Below, one piece after another: positions 48,190 to 63,963 of a DNA stretch of 64,000 nt (its first letter is position 1; every line of letters begins with the position of its first letter). Source of the DNA: Saksenaea vasiformis B4078 (lineage: Eukaryota; Mucoromycota; Mucoromycetes; Mucorales; Saksenaeaceae); assembly GCA_000697055.1 (NCBI GenBank), contig JNDT01002369.1, positions 1 through 64,000 on the forward strand, given 5' to 3'. The translations under genes and the position numbers were made by a program. Under the pieces are notes generated by a model, which saw only the letters and a list, made by a program, of their open reading frames with translations, was not told the DNA's origin and did no database searches.

Positions 48190-48723
48190 ATGAGCACTTA
48201 TTCAGAGCTGAGCCCTGTTTGTCATCACAGTTCGTCTTCAAGCCAACATGTCGGTCGTATGCGTAACTCAACTTATTTCTCCAAACAACTCCGGAACGAT
48301 AAATCAAGGTTGTTGACAACACCATTGAATTCCCCTTCTTCGCCTCCTTCCTTTTTAGCCACACCTCCCTCGACTCCTTCCATTGCCACGACAACGACAA
48401 CGATCCCTACAACAAGTACAAGAACTTGTAATTTCACATGGCTGGTTTTTATGAATGAAAAATGGGTTCCGTTTGACGTACCCAACCAGACAAAACTAGA
48501 ACAGACCCTGTCGTTGGGTGGGACCTTTGTAGACATTACCGATTCCCATTTTCCCGACGTCAAGCGCGTGCGTGTTTTCCCGAAAAACAATTATCTTAGT
48601 TATCTTGGGGTGAAATACAGACTATCTCGGATCATGCAACCCGACGCTTGGCTGGACCATGTCAACTTGCATCGTGAAAGAGAAAACAAAAGAATGGAAG
48701 GTCGGATCTGGGCAATTTCATAA
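48190..48723 (+). CDS. Hypothetical protein with WWE-like domain
   Basis: A single uninterrupted frame of 177 aa. The first ~80 residues are low complexity (Ser, Thr, Pro; PSSPPSFLATPPSTPS and a Thr run). Residues ~83-150 form a compact region: FTWLVFMNEKWVPFDVPNQT, GGTFVDITDSHFPDV, KRVRVFPKNNYLSYLGVKY, RLSRIMQ. The Trp spacing, the FD turn and the closing R-Q motif resemble the WWE fold, which binds ADP-ribose chains or mediates contacts in ubiquitin-ligase and phospholipase proteins. This is pattern resemblance only. The even composition and lack of stops support a real gene. No partner domain such as RING, HECT or DDHD is present. Confidence 0.6.
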   Translation: MSTYSELSPVCHHSSSSSQHVGRMRNSTYFSKQLRNDKSRLLTTPLNSPSSPPSFLATPPSTPSIATTTTTIPTTSTRTCNFTWLVFMNEKWVPFDVPNQTKLEQTLSLGGTFVDITDSHFPDVKRVRVFPKNNYLSYLGVKYRLSRIMQPDAWLDHVNLHRERENKRMEGRIWAIS

Positions 48724-51700
48724 ACAACAACAACCGCCATTTTCCCTTCTCTCTTTCATCTGCTTCTTTTTCTCTCTCCTCACTCTTTTTTTCTCTATAG
48801 TAACGTTATTGTAATTTTCTTCATCGCATGCATTTCTTTGCTTGTCTTTCTTTTTCCTTTTTGTATCATGTTGGATTCTCATAAAGTTAGCCGTTTGGTT
48901 TTTTTCTTACTTTTTCTTCATTTCGCTTTTAAAGGGACGGGTACGCGCGGCAAGTCCTATTTCAAAAGAAGGTCATCTGATATAGGACATGAGATCCCTT
49001 TTTTTTAACGTTGTGTAATGACTCCAGGTTGTCCACGGGAACTCTTTTGTGTTCAAAACGCCACTACTGAAACACTAAACATGGACATTTGTAGCACGAA
49101 CGTGGCAAGGTTCGAAACACAGACAAGTCAAAACAACGCCAATCCCATGATCAAGGAAGAAATTTGGAAGCCCTTGATTTACCACCCATTTGCATTAAAT
49201 AGATCTGCTCCGCTTTAAAAAAATGTTGCCCTCTCAAAGCATGGCAAAGAGGACCCCTCTTTAGCTGGATTCCGTTACATAGTTTATACTTTTTCAGAAC
49301 TTCTCTCCTCGCGATGAGCAGGCTTCTTTGTTAAATTATTTTCCCGTTGCTCAACTTGTCAATGATCTTTTGTTCGTCATCATCGTTGACATGCCTGGTA
49401 TAGCGAGACGATCCAATGAACCCGAGCCCCTGATCTTCACATTCGTGATTGTACCGTGATCTGGAGTCATCATGAGTTGCGGGTCTGATCTCACAATTCA
49501 CCTTTGTTGTTTGAAAAGAAAAATACCCCACGCTTGGTTACATAGTAACTGAGTACAATGGCTGATGACCAATAGAGGGCTTAGTCGCAGGAGAAACCAA
49601 AACCAAAAAAAAAAAAAGATTATTATGTAGGCTGTTCAAAACAACCGGTAGTTTTGCAACTAGTAGCGTGCCTTAAAGGGAACCTGACCAATTCTCCTAG
49701 GATCACGGCAGTAGTAGGAAAATCGGGATATTTGCACCCCCGCAGGTGACCCTTGTTGATCCTGGGTTGTATTGCAGGAAGACCGTGTGCTTTAAATACA
49801 CCCGAAATTCCGTTGTAGCTAATCCACAGGCACCATACATCATCCTAACGTTGCGTTTTATTTCTTGAGATAAACGAGAAAGGAAGTCGAAGGTGCGCAT
49901 ACCTAAACGACAAGAAAGTTAATAATGAAATGCCACAACGCGTGCTACTTACCTTTTCGTTCAGCGACTTCCGATCGAACTGAGCCCTCGTCACACAACC
50001 CGGATCGTTTATGAAACGATATATAGTATTCGTTCTTTCAGGGCCTCTTCTTCAGAAAAAAGATACGCGACTTTCTGGTGTCCTACTCTCTATTGTACAT
50101 AAAAGGGTAACAGACATTTGCGAGTAAGCTGCCAATTTTGAATATCAACGTAAACTTCACATGCGAAACTAGCAACGCTTGCCACGTCCGTGGCATTTGT
50201 GACATCAGAACACATTATAGATAGTGCTGAAGGGTTGCACAGACGTAGCACATTCAACAGATAGAAAATTAGCGCGGGAAATGGTAAAGTCACTGAGACC
50301 CAGGAGAATGGATTGGAAAGTCTGAGAATGATCGGCTGCTGTATCGAACTTTCTTTGATACTTGCATCCTCGGCTTATACTTTCCGATAGAAACAAAAAA
50401 ATTTATAGTAAAACGAACAAATCTCTTCCTCAAAGTAATAACAAACATATGTATGTGTGAGAGTGTAAGTAGAGATGAGTGTCTGTTTGCCAAGTCGATG
50501 GTTGGGCACAGGAGCAAAAAGAGAGAAAGAGTTAAAAAAAAAACGTGGACGCAAAGGCGGACCTCGAAAATAGGGTAACGCAAACATCGTCGTGCAACGG
50601 AACAGCATCTCTGCTGAAACTTCGTCCTTAATAAGCCGTTCATTATTACCTTTTCCATTTAGGTGGTTACATGTATCGCTCAACGCACATCAAAATAGCG
50701 TATTATCAACTTTATCAAATGTACTCCATTCTGACTTTGTTTATATATCGCCTAACAAGGATCCCTAATAGGTAGCTATACAAATAAGGCACTTTGTGAC
50801 CGGTAACGAACCCTTTCGGTTACTGTCGTTCAGTTACGTTGGGCGCCAATGGACGTTCATCCTTCTTATGCGCTATGAAGAAATAGCTTCCGCGTAGTAA
50901 TAGCAGTCAATACAGTCTCAGTTTGGCTACACTCCGGGAAACACTGATCAGTTGCAAGCCAGCACAGTGTGTGTCTTCGATCTTTACTTTTTGATTGTGG
51001 CTGTAGAAACTTATAATCGCATTATAACGTCTTCTGTGATAATCAAAAACAATCGGAGAACCGGTAACTTTTTACCGGAGGATGTAATTATTCTTATCAC
51101 ATCATAGATGGATCTTATGAACAAAATAATGCATAGATGATCATATCTGTGCATAAACTCAGAACAGCCATTGAGAGCACAGGGATTGATGATACAATTG
51201 CTTGTCGTTTACAATAATCAAAACGAAGCACTTCGAATGTTTGTCTTCCTTGTTGCAGCAGTAGCGCGCAATGTTACTTGACAACATCCTGCCTTCACAT
51301 GCCTCCTGATCTTTACCTATCCGATATCGTGGGTATCAAAGCGCAAGACTTTCTCCCACTTCACAAATACAACTTTTACTATGCGTTTTTGTTTTTAGTC
51401 TTGTGATTGTCGAAAAAAGATAGCTTCTATTCTTACCTTCCGTCGTGTATGATATGGTCCGTGGTGTGAAGCGTCTGTAATATAGAAATGCAGAAGTAAA
51501 TAGGATTTTGCTTGCGAAAGAACAAGGACTCAGGATACGATGGTAGTTTTCACCGTCTCAGCTCCGGAAACCAGAGTTTTCTGCTAGTTGGTGGTCTGAC
51601 ACTTAGAAAGCTTTAGTTGTGCGTCCTTTCTTTCGTTTTTAGAGATTGATAACGCTAGCCTAACATGATTTATATATGTTGGCGCTCTTCATTGCAATGT

Positions 51701-54700
51701 ATCGTAGATTAGTACGATGGGTTGTTTTTGGACCTTCGTCCTACAAAATTTCGCGTTGGATGTTGATGATAGGCTGCGCATGATGATTGCTGACGAAGCA
51801 TAACGTGGACGAGTCATTAACAAGTCAACGAGCTGGATCACAATGTCACAAACCTGTTGACGGCCTCACCCCTTCATGGTCTAAGCGCAGATCGGCATCG
51901 GCACCTCTAAGATATGAATGTGAATTCAGACGTGAGACAAGGCGACGTCAGTATATGACATTGTTTCCTACAAAAGTGTCCATGCACACGTTTCTTTGTT
52001 AAACAGCCTCCTGCTATCTTGACGACAAATCATCGCAGTTGACAATACAGCGTCAATATTTATCCACGCGATTCTCTCTAAACTACTGTTTGTGTCGTTT
52101 TGAGTAACATGACACCATGTGCATGCATTACTGGATTTGTTGTACAACTCTGCGTTAGCTTAAGATTATCGGCGTTACATCCAGGTGAACTTTGCGCTTT
52201 GAGCGGTTTTCTTTTTACTCATCCTTTTTGGTCTGTTGTTTATTAGCCTGCATGATTTCTTTCTTGAACCGTCTTGGTCATGTTGACACTCTCTGCCCAT
52301 CACTCATTTCCTCAATAGACTACTAGACTCTGTATCATCTCAAGATCACTGCAGTGGGCATATTTCACTACCAGTCCCTTCCACACCAGAATAACCTTTA
52401 CACTGGGCTCACCACAACTGTTATTCCATTTACTATCATCGAATTAGCTATACATAGACAGACACAATCTATTTAAAGAAGCGTTAGATAGCATCCAACG
52501 GACAGTAAAGTGTGTTGCTCTTCACGACCTTAAATCACTTTTATTACTTCGTAATCATGTTTACACGATCCAAAAAATCCAGTTTACACCGAAAGGTAAC
52601 CATGCCTAGATTACTCTGATGCAAGATCTTTTCAGGCAATTGTTTTCTCGTTTCTTTTATGTGAGAAAACCTGTTTAGCTCGCCAGCTGTGTTATAATTT
52701 ACGAAGGTGATTTCAAATAGTGCAAATTTACGATAAATTGTATTTCATAGATGATGAAGGCAAGTATTGTGCAACCGGAAATTCACCGAAGTAAAAAGTC
52801 TAAACCCTTTTGGGATTGTAGTCACTCAAAAGTGATTTCCCATTTTGAATAAACTCCCTTTCTTCTGCAGATCAAAGTTCTCCGGAAAAAAGAAAACAGC
52901 AATTTAATCGACAGATAACACAATGCTCTTATTTGTTCGACTGAAAGGGAGTGAGCTGATATTGTTCTTGGTGCAGGCTTCTATGGTAGCTTCCATTCGG
53001 CACAACACCGATCACATATTGTTTCTATTAAAAAAAAGGAAACAAGCGACTAAATTTACAGTGATGAATAGCGTGCATTAACTCTGTACGTCCTGCAACG
53101 TCTAACCTTTCAAAGGCAATACCATTCCATCAACGAGGCCAATACTTGATAAAATCAACTCTCACCTTCCTTACGCTTATTTTCTAAATATCAAATATTA
53201 CTTAATAGATCGAATACGTATGCAGTATTTGTCCTGAAATGACTAGGTCTGCGTTTCACGGGAACTTACCTATGGACATGACCCGTAACCAACGCTCATA
53301 CCGGAGCTCCGACGCAGTGCTCAGTTAAATCCTACGTGCACGATATGTATTGACGCTGCTGTACGTTCTAACGTAGCAGCAACTAATTCGCACGTCTGTG
53401 CATGTGGTTCATGTCGCCTTGTTCGCTTTCTGTCCTTGCTTAATAGCCAATCTAAGCGGCTTTTCAGCCCCATTTACCGTGTAGGGAGTAGCGTATGTTT
53501 ATGGCTCTCATTTTATTCTGTGCCACCAGCTTGCGCCATATGAGCGACAAGCAGCAGCGTCTGTGAGCGAATAAGCTTCTTTCCTCCTAGGTGATCTTTG
53601 CGGTTATCATCATGGAACGATTGATATATATCTAGCCGTCCGTTGCTATTTTGCTCAAGGTGCTGTGGATATTATGCAATTCTATTTTAGTGATTTCTCC
53701 ACTATCGATGGTAACAACGTGACTCGAAGCAATGCTCTCAGTGAACGAACTGATCTTTCATCTAAAATAACTTTTTCAAGCGGCGCCTATGTCTTAGCGA
53801 AAAAAACGATGCGCCACAAATAGGGGAAATCTCCAAGACCGATTTATCAGAGCCATGTACGCATCATTTTGCCTTTCACGCTTACTAGACCGAAGGAATT
53901 CTTATTATACTTCGCGATCATTAATGATTGGTGCATTCATTTGCTGAAGTTGATGATGCTTCTATTACATTGAACTATGTCAGTAGTACTGTGTTACACT
54001 GAAAGTCGGCCTGTCTCTTTGCTCAAGACGAAGTGCAGTAAGAAATCCTCACCCCTTTGTCTAGCTGAGATACTCTATGCATTAGAGTATCACCATAGAG
54101 GAGGAAGAGATTGGCTATGGACAAGAGACACGAGGACAAGGTCGGCATGACGTCAAATTTGATCTCTATGTACCTCGTGACCGCAACTAGACATACAACC
54201 TGCTGTGCATCGTTGAGCTTGGCCACTGATCTGACGATAGCGACACGTTACTCCGTACGCATGAAATTGGACATGTTGTAGAGCGGCGTCTTATTTGTTT
54301 AACAATGTAGGGCTATGAATCTAACACAACAGGAACATTATTGTAGTGGAACACGCATTGGTGTACTTTATACGGCTTGCCCCGAATTTTATAGCGTTTT
54401 TGAATTAAATATTGAGATATATATTCCAATATCTCGTCTGATAAGGAGGGCTTATATGAAAGAGAGACAGGGAAAAATGGATAATTGATTTACCAAATGT
54501 GATTTTTTTAATCGGTAATTAGGACAATGGTCCACTATGGAAAATGGGTTCCCGATTGTCTAGTTATCGTTAAGCAAATGGCAGCCCATCAAGGGCCCAT
54601 ACCACCTGTTGTCGACTATTTTTTGGTTGCGGAAAAGCAGTCAATCGGGAAATCACATTAGGTTCTCCTTGAGAGTAATTGACTGGGTTTCATCTTTGGT

Positions 54701-57319
54701 AGTGCTGAGGTCGTCTATGCAAGGCAGAGAAGGAGGTTTGAAATACAGTAGCCGACCTAAACTTCTGAGAACCTTTTGTGGATTCTGTATCCATTCAAAC
54801 GTTTCGCGTATCTGTTTCATCTTGATAACTAAGCAAACGGGTAACAATTGAAAATACAAACAGAAATATATTTTGTTATTGATTTGTACAATCGATTGGC
54901 TACGGCGTTTTTGCTGTTGCTCAAATGTGGTGTTTAATTTTCCATAATAAAATACGTTCAATTGAGAAAAATGACAGCAGTGAAAGTTCATTTTGCCAAC
55001 AATAGACTTGCGACGTGTGATAGAAGTCAAGATGAATCCGATATAGTTGATATCATTTTTGTGAGTTCTTCATGGATTCGGAGAGCGAAAATAAGATGAA
55101 GTGATTAAAGCATCAGCTAACCATTTTTAAGTCTGCAGTAAGAACTTGATAGTTTATTTTCGGCATCTGGAGCTACGGATGAAAGGGCAGTCATCTGAAA
55201 GAAACCCTTAAACATACTGAGCTAAATTCCAATGTCTAAAAAAAGCATTTTTCATTTTTCTGTTGTTTAGAGCGCGCATATAGTAATAAGGCGCCATGTG
55301 AGCTAACAGATTTCTGGTAACTCCACTGTGCCACGCGACATAAGAAGTTTGAACGTGTACTTGGATAATGTTCTAAAACATCCGATAGAACTGAAAATAG
55401 TCCTGGTAAATGAAAGGAACCGGTATACGCAAGTTCGCCACGTGGCGGGGATATACGCATGCAATCAATTTGTACGCACATAAGTATCCTGTTCATAATG
55501 CGTTACACTGTACCTGCGCCCTCCCGACAGTATTCTTAGATCCTAAACCGACAGACGGGATTATCTATTACTTGTTTGGATGCTAGGGATCACAACTTGG
55601 AGACGCTGCAAGTCCACAAGGTAGAACGTTCTCAATATTTAATGAATTTAAAGTTGTCTCACCAAGGAGATTTCAGTAGCGCCACAGTGCTTAAAATCAT
55701 ACAGAGCAAGGGGCTTCTCAGAAGGAAAAAGACGCGAGGAGGAAAAACGGAGCTTGGCCATACAAAGTGGGGGAAGGGATCGACGTACCTTGTATTCAGT
55801 TGTCAGCGTGGCATTAACGTCAACCCTACCATGTGTCCTTCCCGGCGAAACAGCGGAACCTGCCCGACACCTGAACTCCTGACGTTAAGAGCAGTGTAAC
55901 GGTGCTACACGAGACTGTGTGACAGCGACCCAAAATACGGCACCGAGGGAAGACCTTTCTGACTGAACGTATGTAATCGTCATCTCCAGCGCCCATGATC
56001 TGGGGACTTTCAAATGGAAGATCTCTTGAACTTTGACAGATGCACGGCTTATGCTAAACATGGCATAATCATTGCAGAATTTCATAGTCATGATTTCTAC
56101 ATTTTCGCCACTACGCTTTGAGGATATAATTGGTTTTACTTCTATTTCTTTTTCAGCAGTGAAACGGATAAGGAAAATGACAGAGGAGAGCACAAGGAGA
56201 GGGAAGGAAAAACGTGGGAGAGCGGCAAGTGAAAATATCGTAACACAGGAGCGAAAAATGGGTTGTTTAGAAGCGCGCGAGATGAAATATACCTTCATAA
56301 CAAACGTCATGCGCGTGCTTATTATTGTCAGGGAGCCTTGAACGTAACGTCGTTTCCGGCAAATCGTTCAGCCATTACCTTTTCTTTTTTTTTTTTTTAC
56401 TCTGTCGGTATTTTAACGTTTCTAAACCGGGATCATGTATCCAATGTTGAACCAATTCGACGGTTCAATCAAAAATGAGTATTTTACATCAATTGATGAT
56501 TGGGTAATCAATAGTCAGTATTGGAAAGAATACTCCGCTTTTAAGGGAATCAGAAAAATGGTAGTGCGGATAGGGTCCGTGAAGTAGAATTATTGTTTTG
56601 GGCAATGGGTGCTGTAACCACGTTGCGCTCATCGATTTCAAGGCGAAAAAGGCAAACAACGTGGCTATTACATTGGTGCAACAAAAGCCGTGCCTTTCCT
56701 TTTCTTTTTTATATCCAAGTCTGGAAAATTGTATCGTGTCCACTGTTGTCAAAGAGCGGCTTGGTCCCTTCATATGGTATCTTCCACCATTTCTACGAAA
56801 GTTGTCATTATCACGATGAAACATACACTAACCTAACCCCTCTGCTCCCTCTGTCTCCAATTTTTTTTTCCTTTGCATGGCAACTCCTACAATGCTATTT
56901 ATGAGTTGTTTGCTTTGTGTTTTCTGTATTAGTAACATATTTGTAATCAAAGATCTCTATCGGATCAGGGATTATTCCAAAAAGAAAATGAAGGGTCTTT
57001 TTTATTTGTAACGAAACAATGGGTTGTCGCACAAGAATGGCAGTAGACATTCGGTTCCGGTCCAAATTAGGGCATCGATGGAAATTATATAACAGGCGCC
57101 TCTTCACACCCATCTACCTTGCTCCGGCCCTACCCTTTTTTTTAAGCGACTTCACAACATCTTGCGATTTCTTTTTCTCTTTTTATATATCTATATCTCT
57201 TTATCGACTTACTGCACTTTTACTTCCCATTTTAAGCCCACAATCGTACCTCTTTTCACTTTCTAAGATCAACAGCAAACAAACAAACAAAAACAAAACA
57301 ATCAAAAAAAAATATAAAC
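48724..57319. other. Long gene-poor stretch with decayed repeats
   Basis: Over 8.5 kb I cannot support a gene. Open frames are short, in all frames, and unlinked. Somewhat protein-like pieces are 49703-49900 (-), 54560-55080 (+, stops in frame, PFKRFAYLFHLDN), 55576-55899 (+, SQYLMNLKLSHQGDFSSATV and a basic stretch) and 56489-56824 (-). One copy of the dispersed repeat lies at 52190-52480, and TGGGCGCCAA at 50840 is the reverse of a primer-binding-site-like string. The last ~200 bases before 57320 are T- and CT-rich and probably the leader of the next gene. Confidence 0.5.
52190..52480 (+). repeat. Dispersed repeat family, copy C
   Basis: Shares with copy B (34955-35520) the blocks TTTATTAGCCTGCATGA, GAACCGTCTTGG, CATCACT and ATCTCAAG..CACTGCAGTG, in the same order and orientation, and a degenerate form of the CTAACCATGAACAAATTT end. 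More diverged than A and B are from each other. Confidence 0.45.
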
Positions 57320-58552
57320 ATGCAATTCAACTACAACACCACCTCCAACGCTTCTCTCCTCGGTTATCAATCCAGTGCCATGTATCCTACCGTTCACGAC
57401 ATGCAGCCCACACCACCCTCGATCCAGAAGGCATCCACCTATCAAAAATCGACTACGGGCAAGGCCGAGAAGCCCAAACGTAAACAAGTTAAAAACGCAT
57501 GTGGTATGTATTCTTTTTTTACCATTTTTCTTCGTTACACCAGCGAATTTTCGGCATTTCTACTTTTATATCACCACATGCAAAGAAAAAAAAACTATTA
57601 TCTGGACGTTCCGCTTACGCACAATCTCTTCTTTTTTTCTTGATTAGTCAACTGCCAAAAAGCGTGCAAGAAATGTGACGATGGCCGACCCTGCCAACGT
57701 TGCATCAAGTTGGGTTTGACCGAAACGTGTACCAATTCTGCCCGCAAAGAACGCAAGAAAGGCGTCAAGCGTGGTCCCTACAAGAAGCGCCAGCGACAGT
57801 CCCAGGAGATCCAAGGTAAACTAAGACAGACAAAAGATAGTTTGCGAACTCTAATTTCCTTTTTTTTCTTATTGTTCCATTTAGTTGTCTATCCAACTGA
57901 AGAGTGGCAATTGAAACATTCTCGAAAGAATTCGGACCAACTGTCGCTTCCTTCTTACACGTTTGATGAGTCATCTACAATGACCACCACGGCATCGGCC
58001 GGTAACTGGGCCCCGACGGTCAATAGCGATGATGCATCGTTTATTAGCCAGCCTATTCTGGACCCTAGTTACACGCAACCCATCCCCATCACCACCCCAC
58101 CTTTGGTACAGTCGTCTTCCCCGTTGTCTAGTACGCAATCGGACGATATCTACTACGCGGCCCCTTCATCGTCTCCTTTTGCGACTTCGACCTTCCAAGA
58201 TGGATGGAACGATCAGACTTTCCAGAACAGTCCCCCGACTGTCATGTCTTACCAGAATGATCTCACTTCCATGATGTACCCTACCGACAGCTTCCCTCTC
58301 ACCACCCAGATTACTCCGACCAACAACACAACGCCGGCCGTTCCCTCGCAGTCGTCAGGATACATGTATCATTCAATGATGGTTCAGCCAATTTATCAAC
58401 AACAACAGCAGCAACCTTCCATGATGTACAATGCTAAGATGACCGATCCTAATGCAGCCTTTTGGTTTGATCAACAACAGCAACCGTTAGTCATGCCACA
58501 ACAGCAGTATGGAACATGGCAATCGTTCATGAACACCACACCTTTGGTCTAA
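57320..58552 (+). CDS. Zn2Cys6 binuclear-cluster transcription factor
   Basis: Exons 57320-57503, 57648-57815 and 57885-58552 give 339 aa. The DNA-binding zinc cluster is split by intron 1: NACVNCQKACKKCDDGRPCQ, then RCIKLGLTETC, with a basic stretch after it (RKERKKGVKRGPYKKRQRQ). The Cys pattern CX2CX3CX2CX5CX2CX7C is the variant seen in early-diverging fungi rather than the Gal4 spacing. The rest is Ser/Thr/Pro- and Gln-rich (QQQQQQ and QQQQ runs), typical of an activation region, with no fungal-specific TF domain. Target genes are unknown. The upstream region is pyrimidine-rich and the A-rich leader reaches the ATG. Confidence 0.85.
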
Positions 58553-59831
58553 ACCACTGGCTCACTCATCATCATCATCTTTTCATCACGCATCAACACG
58601 AGCGTTCCTCCTTTCTAGACTTCTCACAAGAAAAAACAACAAATCAGCATTTTTTTTCAACGCTCGTTCGTACCAAAAAGACCCTATGCCCCACACGCAC
58701 TAGACGTTGTATATACTTCATCATTTCTATTTTACGTTGCATTTTCTTTTTCTTTTTTTCTTTTTATATCTCACTAAGCTAAATATCTCTCTCCATAGAA
58801 AAATCACGCATTTATTATCATTATACACTATATTGTCTGTTTACTTATGCATTCTTCAAAAGTTTTTCTTATCCATGCCCTTTCTCTCTCTTAATAATTA
58901 TCATTTCATCATGCCCTTTAGACTCTTTCTTTTTACTATTTCCTCATTGTCATCATCATTAAAAACCACACAAAAAAAGTATTCTATTTTTTCTAGAAAA
59001 ACTAGTAACGAAAAATTTTTCCAGTGTTTTGATTTGTCCAACCTATTACAAAAAAAAACGCATTGGGCATTGTTCGCCCTAGTCTCTCTTTGACATGGGG
59101 CTATGCACCAATAACAAGAGCCCAAAAAAAACAGCTCATTCTATATTTTCTATGGATTGTATTAACGCCTTCTCCTTTTTCACATGTGGTTTTCTGAACG
59201 GGGAAATCCCGAGACTCAGGATTTTAGGTTTGTGTTTATCGATGGACGGGCGATCGAAGGTTACAGTTACCTACCATCTAGGGATGTCCTGTTGCCACAA
59301 CAGGTTGCAACGCACGCAGACAATTCGGAACTTTATGTAACCATAATTCCTTTTTTGTGATTAGAAATGTTAATCCTTTTGGGAATGTTAACATGAGGAG
59401 GGAAACTTTAAGAGAGAATCCTCCGTTTTGAAGGAAGTATCGAAATAATAATCCTACTAACGTCTATCAACATGAATCTTCTCACGCTCTAATTCTGATG
59501 ACTTACAAATATTCAACTGGGATTCTCCAATAATGGAATTGCCTCGGAGAGAATCGCTCCTAATTGGATGTGTAACTAAGACCAAGAAAAGGGAGAAAAT
59601 GAGGCTTAAAAATGAACGAAATGAAATTTTAGGAGGAGGAAAATCATGGTATAACATAAAAAAAAAAAGACACTCCATTTTCTCCTTTCGAACCGATAAA
59701 CGCGTGGCACAGACTGACATGTCGTGAAGCCGCATTACAAATGAGAATATTGAAGGCAACACCTTGGCGCAACAGTCAAAAATAGTGTGGGACCCATGTT
59801 GCATCAATAATACAATAGTCTATACCCAAAT
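58553..59831. other. Spacer between convergent genes
   Basis: 3' flanks of the zinc-cluster factor (+) and the GH9 gene (-). T-rich and low in G; open frames such as 58707-59093 are AT-driven. Nothing supported. Confidence 0.55.
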
Positions 59832-62812
<2,981 letters not shown>

Positions 62813-63769
62813 TTATTTTTTGCCGGCTTTTTGACCAGCTTTTAATTGAGTCAATCGTCGATCGTCGACGCGTTGTAGAAAGGCAACCTTTTCCATATAA
62901 CTACCATTATCATAGTAATTAGTATTCCTACAGTCGGTCAAAAAGAAGTATTTACCCGTCTTTGTTGCGATATTGGAGGTCATCCCGGATTCCTGTTCGA
63001 TCGACATAGCTTTGCCAGTCTAGACGACTTTTCTCCAATGTATTCATCTTGGGCACCTTGATTTTGTATTGTGATACAAGGTCGCCTAATGTTGACTTTG
63101 GTCGTACAATGGCCGGTTTTCTTTTGACGGGTGATTCTTCACTTGCTTTGCTCTCCGATACCACACTGTATGTCAATGTCAATCGACCTACTTCTTTTTT
63201 TTTTCCCATGGCCATCCACTTGCCTTTTATCTGGTTGCATTGCGCAATTGACTGAAGAAGAAATATCATCCAAGGGCTGTTTTAGTATTGTTGCTGTATC
63301 CTGTGTGGCTGCTGTTTTCTTTTTTTCACCATCGGTTCCGTTCATCTCTGCCCAGATAGCATCTAGTCTGGCTTTTCTCTCCAACTCTGCTACTTTTAGT
63401 TCATCCGTCGTTCTTAATTACAACGAATATCATTAACGGAGGATTTTCTTTTTCTTTCATCTTTCTCTTACCTGGGTCGTTTTGCTATAGGACGGTCTCC
63501 GTCTAACTTCCTTTTTGACACCGCGCAGTCCTCTGGCACTTGATCATCGTCAGCAGGATTTTCCTCTTCACTCTCACTTCCTGCTTCTATAATGAACAAT
63601 TGACGCGCATGATCGTCATTAGTTATGTGAAGCATTGTTTTTTATCTTACGTACGATCGGGAACATAGTCTGAGTCGTCTTCTGAATCGCTTTGCAGGTC
63701 AGTTGTTAATAAGATATCATTTTTGTACTGGAGCTTGCGCTTCTTCTCATGATCAACTGTGGGTGCCAT
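62813..63769 (-). CDS. SWC5: SWR1 complex subunit SWC5 (BCNT-C domain)
   Basis: SWC5 is a subunit of the SWR1 remodeller that deposits H2A.Z. The start MAPTVDHEKKRKLQYKND at 63769 is followed by acidic stretches (DLQSDSEDDSDYVPD; EAGSESEEENPADDD) that bind histones in this family. Next comes ELERKARLDAIWAEMNG, a basic linker with GDLVSQYKIKVPKMNTLEKS, and the C-terminal BCNT domain: LDWQSYVDRTGIRDDLQYRN, KDG joined through an intron to YMEKVAFLQRVDDRR, the family signature. The middle has a frame change near a poly-A run (63139-63330). A ~117-bp intron with a GGTGAA donor after NGTDG would fix the phase, but this splice is uncertain. Confidence 0.83.
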
Positions 63770-63963
63770 AGTAAACTAAGAAAATAACAGCAAACAGGGG
63801 TGTCTGTTGTTGTGCGTGAGAGGTGTGTGTTGACGGAAGGAAAAAGAAAAAAGAAAAGCGAAACCGAAGTCTGTGATTTTAGTTCTCCGACCGCCCGCTC
63901 AAAGTTCAAAAACGTTTAACACCTGCTGGACTGGGTAAAAACAAACACCTCGTAACTATCCAC
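63770..63963. promoter_or_regulatory. Divergent promoter region, SWC5 and the next gene
   Basis: 194 bases separate the SWC5 start (-) from an ATG on the plus strand at 63964. An A/G-rich stretch lies at 63836-63860. Role inferred from orientation only. Confidence 0.35.

Noticed and set aside
49100..49170. AGGTTCGAAAC string resembling a tRNA B box
   Set aside because: No matching A box or foldable cloverleaf around it; no tRNA found anywhere in the window.
58707..59093. Hydrophobic ORF after the zinc-cluster gene
   Set aside because: AT-rich 3' flanking sequence gives Phe/Leu/Ser-rich translation by composition alone; no homology pattern.
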